Part shown: piece after piece, positions 59,418-64,000 of the stretch | How positions within the stretch are numbered: the first letter of the stretch is position 1 | Layout: the number at the start of each line of letters is the position of its first letter | Notes under the pieces: generated by a model | Databases searched by the model: none | Told to the model about the DNA's origin: nothing | Seen by the model: the letters and a program-made list of their open reading frames with translations, nothing else | Translations under genes and position numbers: made by a program | Assembly: GCF_007741475.1 (NCBI RefSeq) | Contig: NZ_CP036261.1 | Span: 2,542,001-2,606,000, forward strand | Direction: 5' to 3' | Source of the DNA: Rosistilla ulvae | Lineage (GTDB): Bacteria; Planctomycetota; Planctomycetia; Pirellulales; Pirellulaceae | DNA length: 64,000 bases

Positions 59418-61946
59418 TCACAGGTTCGCCCTGCCACCATCGGCCACGGTCCTCTTGGGCACGCGTCGGGTTAACCAAAGCCCCTGCGGTGCCCCACGGC
59501 CCGGTGGACCACAACGACTGAAATACATCGACTTCGCATCCGGTAATAAAAAGAATGAATGCGATACAGGCGAATTGAGGTGCTGCACTTCGATTTCGCC
59601 TTGGTTGTTGCGTTGGGCGAGGTATTGTCGCATCAAGGGGTGCCCCGAATGACCGACGTCATAGCTGCGAACAAATAACAGCGTCTGATTATCATCGAGC
59701 AATTGAGGATATCCCTCGAAGCGGTCCGTATTGATGGCGTTTCCCAACGCTTTCGCGGGCGTCCACGGCGCGTTCAGATGGCGACGATGTGCGATCCAGA
59801 TGTCCATTGCCCCAGCCTTCCCACCAGGTCGCGAGGAGCTGAAAGCGAGAGTTAGTCCGCTGGGAGAAAAACTGGGATGCATCGCGTTGCTCCGCAACTT
59901 CAATTCCCTGTTGAGTTCCTTTGCACGCTGCCAGGGCTCATCGCGCGACTCACGATGCGAGATGAACAAATCAAGTTTTTTGTCGCGGCAAGAGAAAACC
60001 AAGCTGAGCCCATCGGACGAAAGGCCTGGACTGAATTGGAAACGCGAATCGTTGAGATCCCCTGGAGGGATTCGAACGGGCTTTCCAAAAGGTTGGTCTA
60101 GGTTGTCGCGACGACATTCGTAGATTCCATGTGTTCCATTGCGTCTGGAAAAGAACATCATGCGGCAACCGTCCGCCGATAGTGTTGTCTGCGAATCCTC
60201 CGATTCGCTGTTGATCTCGCGCCCCAGGTTGATCGGTTCACTCCACTCGTAATCGGGCGAGAGCAGTCGCTGAACGACTTCATCGACCGGCATGGCGGCC
60301 CGCGGCGCGCTGTGGGGTCGCACTTCGCCCGCTGCCGACGCCGCGGCATGCGATGGCTGGGCGTCCGGTTCCAAGCGGACCTGCAACACGGACCGACCGT
60401 TGCGTTCGATGGAGACCAATTCCCGTTTGGCAAGAACTCCATCTTTCATGACGGCGACTTGATGCTGCCCTGGTCGAAGGGTGAGTTCTTTGATACCTGC
60501 GCCGCGGATGACAACTTCTTCGCCGTCGATCATGACTTGCGTATTGGGATCGTCGGTTGCCAGCACTAACGTTCCAGCCCCGGTGGTCAACCGGATCACG
60601 GTCGAGACCAATTGGGTGACCCCGGTTGCATCGGAAATACCAACGCCGATGATCAGCGTCAGCATCAGGCCTGCAGCTATAGAGACGAATGGGTTTCCGA
60701 AGCCCGAATGCAGGCGGGTTAGTGTGGCTGGAATTGCGGAGAATCGAGGCGAGACGAGCCGAGGCTGCTTGGGCAGGCTAGGAATGCAGCCCTGTTCAAG
60801 GTCGATCAGACAGCGCTGCAAAAGATCGCCAACCTCCGTGGCCGATCCGTAGCGGGCGGCGGGATTTTTCTCATGCAGCTTGGAGACGATCGCAATCATC
60901 CAGTCCGGAGTTTCAGGAATGATTTCGTCCAACCCCCGGGGAGTATCTTCGGCCACGCGTTTCATCACGGCATGCATCGTTGGTGCGCGAAACGGTGGAC
61001 GCCCGCAGAGCATTTCGTAGAGTACGCTGCCGAGACTGAATAGATCGGCGCGATGATCCAAGCGGTGCCCCAACACTTGTTCCGGAGCCATGTAGAGCGG
61101 CGTTCCCGCGATCATCCCACTGTGCGTGATGCTTGCATCATCGCTGGTTCGAGCGAGACCAAAATCGGTCAATTTGCCTCGCGCTTCGGCGTTGCATTCC
61201 AGCAGGATGTTGCTTGGCTTGACGTCCCGGTGAATCACTTGTTGGGCGTGGGCAGCCGCCAATCCGTTGGCGACTTGTTTGCCCAGACGCAGCACATCGG
61301 CGAGGTCCAAGGGACCTGTTTGCAAGAGCCGTTGCTGCAACGTCATCCCCGAGACGTACTCCATCACGATGTAGGGGATTGGCGATTCTTCCACAGCGTA
61401 GATCGCGACGACGTTTTCGTGACGAATCGCCGCCGCCGTCCGCGCCTCGCGGAGGAAACGTTTCCGTGCTGGCGAAGTCGCCGCGAAATCGACCGAGAGC
61501 ATCTTGATCGCGACCATCCGCTGCAATTTTTCATCAAACGCCCTGAAGACCGTACCGAATGCCCCTTGCCCGACGATCTCCAAGAGATCGTAATGCGCCA
61601 ATCGTCCAAGCGATTTTGGGCAGGTCGATGGTTCCAGATACCCCAGGATTTGCATGTCGCCGAGTTCGGATCCGCAGTCCGTCGTTTGCGCTTCGCTCGC
61701 CGGTTCTTCACGCCGCGTCGATCCGCCAAGCAACTGGTCCATCGCCCCGCTTCGCGACGGCGCAATTTGCTCAATGGCTGGCATTGCAAGAAATTGGCTA
61801 TCGCGTTCGTGCGTTTCCAGCAAACTCTCGACACGGCCCCGCAACTCGTGATCTTCCGGGCACAATCGCTTTAACAGGGACCGTCGCGCAATCGAAGACT
61901 CGACTTCGAGTACTGATATGAATAGTTCGCGTTCGATGCTGCTCAT
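59418..61946 (-). CDS. Membrane Ser/Thr kinase with PEGA and PD40 sensor domain
   Basis: An 842-residue receptor kinase. After a 115-residue N-terminal extension, the kinase domain shows EIVGQGAFGTVFRAF, Lys148 in AIKML, HRDVKPSNILL (239-249) and DFGLAR (261-266), with GTPLYMAPEQV. One transmembrane helix (about 418-440: PFVSIAAGLMLTLIIGVGIS) follows. The extracytoplasmic part has a PEGA segment (DDPNTQVMIDGEEVVIRG, around 465-530) and PD40/TolB-like beta-propeller repeats (LSADGCRMMFFSRRNGTHGIYE; PGLSSDGLSLVFSC). It likely transmits a surface cue to phosphorylation inside the cell. A near-identical architecture follows upstream at 62082. Confidence 0.9.
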   Translation of the reverse strand: MSSIERELFISVLEVESSIARRSLLKRLCPEDHELRGRVESLLETHERDSQFLAMPAIEQIAPSRSGAMDQLLGGSTRREEPASEAQTTDCGSELGDMQILGYLEPSTCPKSLGRLAHYDLLEIVGQGAFGTVFRAFDEKLQRMVAIKMLSVDFAATSPARKRFLREARTAAAIRHENVVAIYAVEESPIPYIVMEYVSGMTLQQRLLQTGPLDLADVLRLGKQVANGLAAAHAQQVIHRDVKPSNILLECNAEARGKLTDFGLARTSDDASITHSGMIAGTPLYMAPEQVLGHRLDHRADLFSLGSVLYEMLCGRPPFRAPTMHAVMKRVAEDTPRGLDEIIPETPDWMIAIVSKLHEKNPAARYGSATEVGDLLQRCLIDLEQGCIPSLPKQPRLVSPRFSAIPATLTRLHSGFGNPFVSIAAGLMLTLIIGVGISDATGVTQLVSTVIRLTTGAGTLVLATDDPNTQVMIDGEEVVIRGAGIKELTLRPGQHQVAVMKDGVLAKRELVSIERNGRSVLQVRLEPDAQPSHAAASAAGEVRPHSAPRAAMPVDEVVQRLLSPDYEWSEPINLGREINSESEDSQTTLSADGCRMMFFSRRNGTHGIYECRRDNLDQPFGKPVRIPPGDLNDSRFQFSPGLSSDGLSLVFSCRDKKLDLFISHRESRDEPWQRAKELNRELKLRSNAMHPSFSPSGLTLAFSSSRPGGKAGAMDIWIAHRRHLNAPWTPAKALGNAINTDRFEGYPQLLDDNQTLLFVRSYDVGHSGHPLMRQYLAQRNNQGEIEVQHLNSPVSHSFFLLPDAKSMYFSRCGPPGRGAPQGLWLTRRVPKRTVADGGRANL

Positions 61947-62081
61947 TGCATAGCCAATAGGACGAGATAAATCGATCGATCGATATCTAATGCGAGGTTT
62001 GAGTCGCGTTTACGCCTTAAAATTAAAAGTTTTTGCCTCGGTTCTTGTTTCGACAGTCGCCAGGCACTGTCTCCCCGTTTC

Positions 62082-64000
62082 TCACTTGCCCACATTTCCG
62101 GGACTCAAACTAACAACGCTCGTTTTTGCATTCTTCAAGACCCGCCGTGTCTGCCAAAGATCCAGGTCGCCCAACCCATCTTCCCGTTCGGCGCTAAAGA
62201 TCATTGTCTCACCATCGGCAAGCAACCAGAAAGCATTTTCGACCGGCGAATCGATCGGGTAGACGTCGTAGTCCCCGTGATTGTTCAGCACCGCGAGATG
62301 CAGTCGGAACACCTGCCGCTCCCGCCCCTCCTCCTTACCGCCACGGGTGAACAAGAGGGTTTGTCCATCGTCAAGCAACTGAGGACTCGCTTCGATGCGA
62401 TTTGAATTGACCTGATCCCCCATGTGCTGCGGCGCTTGCCATGGGGCGTCGATTCGATCTCGGTGTGCCATCCAAATCTCGTACCCTCCCAGTTGGTGGT
62501 GGCGACGTGCCGTCGTGAAAATCAGGGAGAGACTGCTTGGGGAGAGCCGGGCATATAGATCAAACTTACGCGGTTCATTGATCTCCGGGCCTAAAGTCGT
62601 TGGGGGCTCCCAAGGCTGGTCGCGCGCGGCGCGATGCATTGTGTACAAATCCAACTCTTTCACGGGCCGCGCCGCACCGACGACCGTCAATCCATCGGAA
62701 CTGATCCCCGCTCCATTGATGATGAATGCTCCAGTCGCATGTTGATAGTCGGTCAAACGCGCGGAGGTGAACGGTGCGTTCACGTCATCTCGCGTCGCCT
62801 CCCAAAGGTCTGGGGTCGCCTTGCGGCTGGAGCAAAAAAACATGCACAGTCCATCCGCCGTGAGTGTCGGTTGGGAATCTTCGCCGCGACTGTTGATCTC
62901 TGGGCCCAAATTGACCGGTTCGGTCCATTGGTAATCGGGGGATGTAAACCGCTCGAGCAACCGGGCAGCCAACGCCGAGACAGGTGCGCTACGGGGGGGC
63001 GACTTGGGGACGGAATTCGCTGTCGAATCGACTGCGGCCGGGGCGAACTCGACCGCGACGTGTCCGCCACGCGTAACTAAGACGGTTTTGCTGGCGATTT
63101 GTTTGCCAGCGGAAAACGCCGACACCTGATACTCCCCAACCGCAACCTCCTTCGCCTCGGACGCGTTCCCTGGTCCCCGAGCCAGTTTGCCATCCAAATA
63201 GATCGACATCGCCGGATCGTCCGACTGCACGGCGAGCATCCCCGTACCGCGGAACCACGTTGTGGTGGATTGCACCAATCGCGAACCGCCTGTCAATTCG
63301 GCGATCGCCACCCCGAAAATCAACAACAGCGCGGCGGCAACAGAAGCCAGTTTCCCGCTGCCAAGCCGCTGCACCATCAAGCGAGTTTTGGTTGGCGTCG
63401 GCTTGGACCGCGGCACCTCGGGGATCAGCCCCTGTTGCCATTGCTTTTCGCAAACATCGAGCAGTTCGCTGACTTCGGCGGCGGAATCAAAGCGATCGTT
63501 AGGGTCTTTCGCGTGCAACCGTTCGACGATCGCTTGTATCCAGTCGGGAGTCCCCGGAACGATTTCATCCAGCGGTTGTGGGGTGTCGTCGGCCACCCGT
63601 TTCATCACCGCCAATATCGTTGGCGCACGAAACGGCGGACGGCCGGCTAGCATCTTGTAGAGCACGCTGCCCAAACAGAAGAGGTCGGCGCGGTGATCCA
63701 ACTTCTTTCCAAAGGCTTGTTCGGGAGCCATGTACATCGGTGTCCCTGCGATCATCCCGCTGCGTGTAATACTGGCATCATCGTTGGCCCGCGCTAGGCC
63801 GAAGTCGGTCAGCTTGACTCGACCACCTGGCCCACTTTCCAGCAGGATGTTGCTCGGCTTCACATCGCGATGCACCAATTGCTCGGCATGCGCGGCTGCC
63901 AATCCGTTGGCAATCTGCTTGCCAAACTTCAACACGTCGGACAACTCCATCGGGCCCTGTTGTTCAATCTGTTGTTGCAATGTTACACCCGATACGTACT
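62082..64000 (-). CDS. Second membrane Ser/Thr kinase with PEGA and PD40, partial
   Basis: About 639 residues of a kinase; its N-terminus lies beyond the right edge. Visible are HRDVKPSNILLE, KLTDFGLARANDDASI and GTPMYMAPEQAF, then a transmembrane helix (KLASVAAALLLIFGVAIAEL), a PEGA-like segment (QSDDPAMSIYLDGKLARGPG) and PD40 propeller repeats with the same motif spacing as the neighbour (EDSQPTLTADGLCMFFCSSRKATPDLWE). It is paralogous to the gene at 59418-61946, 135 bp away in the same orientation, and they are a tandem duplication. Gly-loop and catalytic Lys are out of view. Confidence 0.9.
   Translation of the reverse strand, partial: YVSGVTLQQQIEQQGPMELSDVLKFGKQIANGLAAAHAEQLVHRDVKPSNILLESGPGGRVKLTDFGLARANDDASITRSGMIAGTPMYMAPEQAFGKKLDHRADLFCLGSVLYKMLAGRPPFRAPTILAVMKRVADDTPQPLDEIVPGTPDWIQAIVERLHAKDPNDRFDSAAEVSELLDVCEKQWQQGLIPEVPRSKPTPTKTRLMVQRLGSGKLASVAAALLLIFGVAIAELTGGSRLVQSTTTWFRGTGMLAVQSDDPAMSIYLDGKLARGPGNASEAKEVAVGEYQVSAFSAGKQIASKTVLVTRGGHVAVEFAPAAVDSTANSVPKSPPRSAPVSALAARLLERFTSPDYQWTEPVNLGPEINSRGEDSQPTLTADGLCMFFCSSRKATPDLWEATRDDVNAPFTSARLTDYQHATGAFIINGAGISSDGLTVVGAARPVKELDLYTMHRAARDQPWEPPTTLGPEINEPRKFDLYARLSPSSLSLIFTTARRHHQLGGYEIWMAHRDRIDAPWQAPQHMGDQVNSNRIEASPQLLDDGQTLLFTRGGKEEGRERQVFRLHLAVLNNHGDYDVYPIDSPVENAFWLLADGETMIFSAEREDGLGDLDLWQTRRVLKNAKTSVVSLSPGNVGK

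Overview
The window reads as chromosome of a free-living planctomycete, most likely Pirellulaceae (Rhodopirellula/Rosistilla-like). The indications are: GC-rich DNA with small operons in mixed orientation; many large membrane proteins and glycosyltransferases; Ser/Thr kinases fused to PD40/WD40-like and PEGA domains; a DUF1573 protein; a DUF58/BatD/BatA/BatB cluster; and tRNA genes without an encoded CCA. This assignment is inference from gene content, not a database match.

Layout. (1) 1-6390, minus strand: a tightly overlapping Mrp/Mbh-type cation/proton antiporter operon (E-F-G-DUF4040-B-C and three D-type pumps), cut by the left edge. (2) 6726-8447: a GT-C (GT39-like) glycosyltransferase. 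(3) 8448-11700: a gene-poor strip with palindromic repeats, a tandem 214-bp element carrying remnants of a type I restriction hsdS tail, tRNA-Leu(CAA), tRNA-Ser(UGA), cysK and a 34-bp tandem repeat. (4) 11717-15548: a lipid-type operon (ketoacyl synthase, acyl carrier protein, CrtI-like flavoenzyme) and an ankyrin lipoprotein, then a divergent variant Ser/Thr kinase. (5) 17124-32228: a surface polysaccharide locus with GT4, GT11 and GT10 fucosyltransferases, GT2s, DUF268 and CmcI-like enzymes, a CDP-glucose branch (rfbF, rfbG, C-methyltransferase, rfbC, SDR) and GT61. (6) 32408-35880: a PTPS/methyltransferase/flavoprotein/type III polyketide synthase operon that resembles phenolic-lipid pathways. 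(7) 36045-37698: a GT4-like gene and tRNA-Leu(CAG). (8) 37998-44851: a Bat-type aerotolerance operon with a giant BatB-BatC-like fusion. (9) 45318-57879: housekeeping and transport genes (SulP, LPG-synthase-TM protein, AI-2E family, TylF-type methyltransferase, DUF5009, GT87, pdxH, DUF1573, enoyl-CoA hydratase, atypical Nramp). (10) 57941-64000: a sigma-54 response regulator and two tandem receptor-like Ser/Thr kinases, the second cut by the right edge.

How the parts fit: the largest theme is envelope construction. Region 5 should make nucleotide sugars, including a C-methyl-branched CDP-deoxysugar, and assemble them into a fucosylated surface glycan. Regions 4 and 6 look like two small specialised-lipid pathways. 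The antiporter operon, SulP and Nramp-like proteins suggest a marine or brackish ion-handling lifestyle. No prophage, CRISPR array, complete insertion sequence or replication origin was seen.
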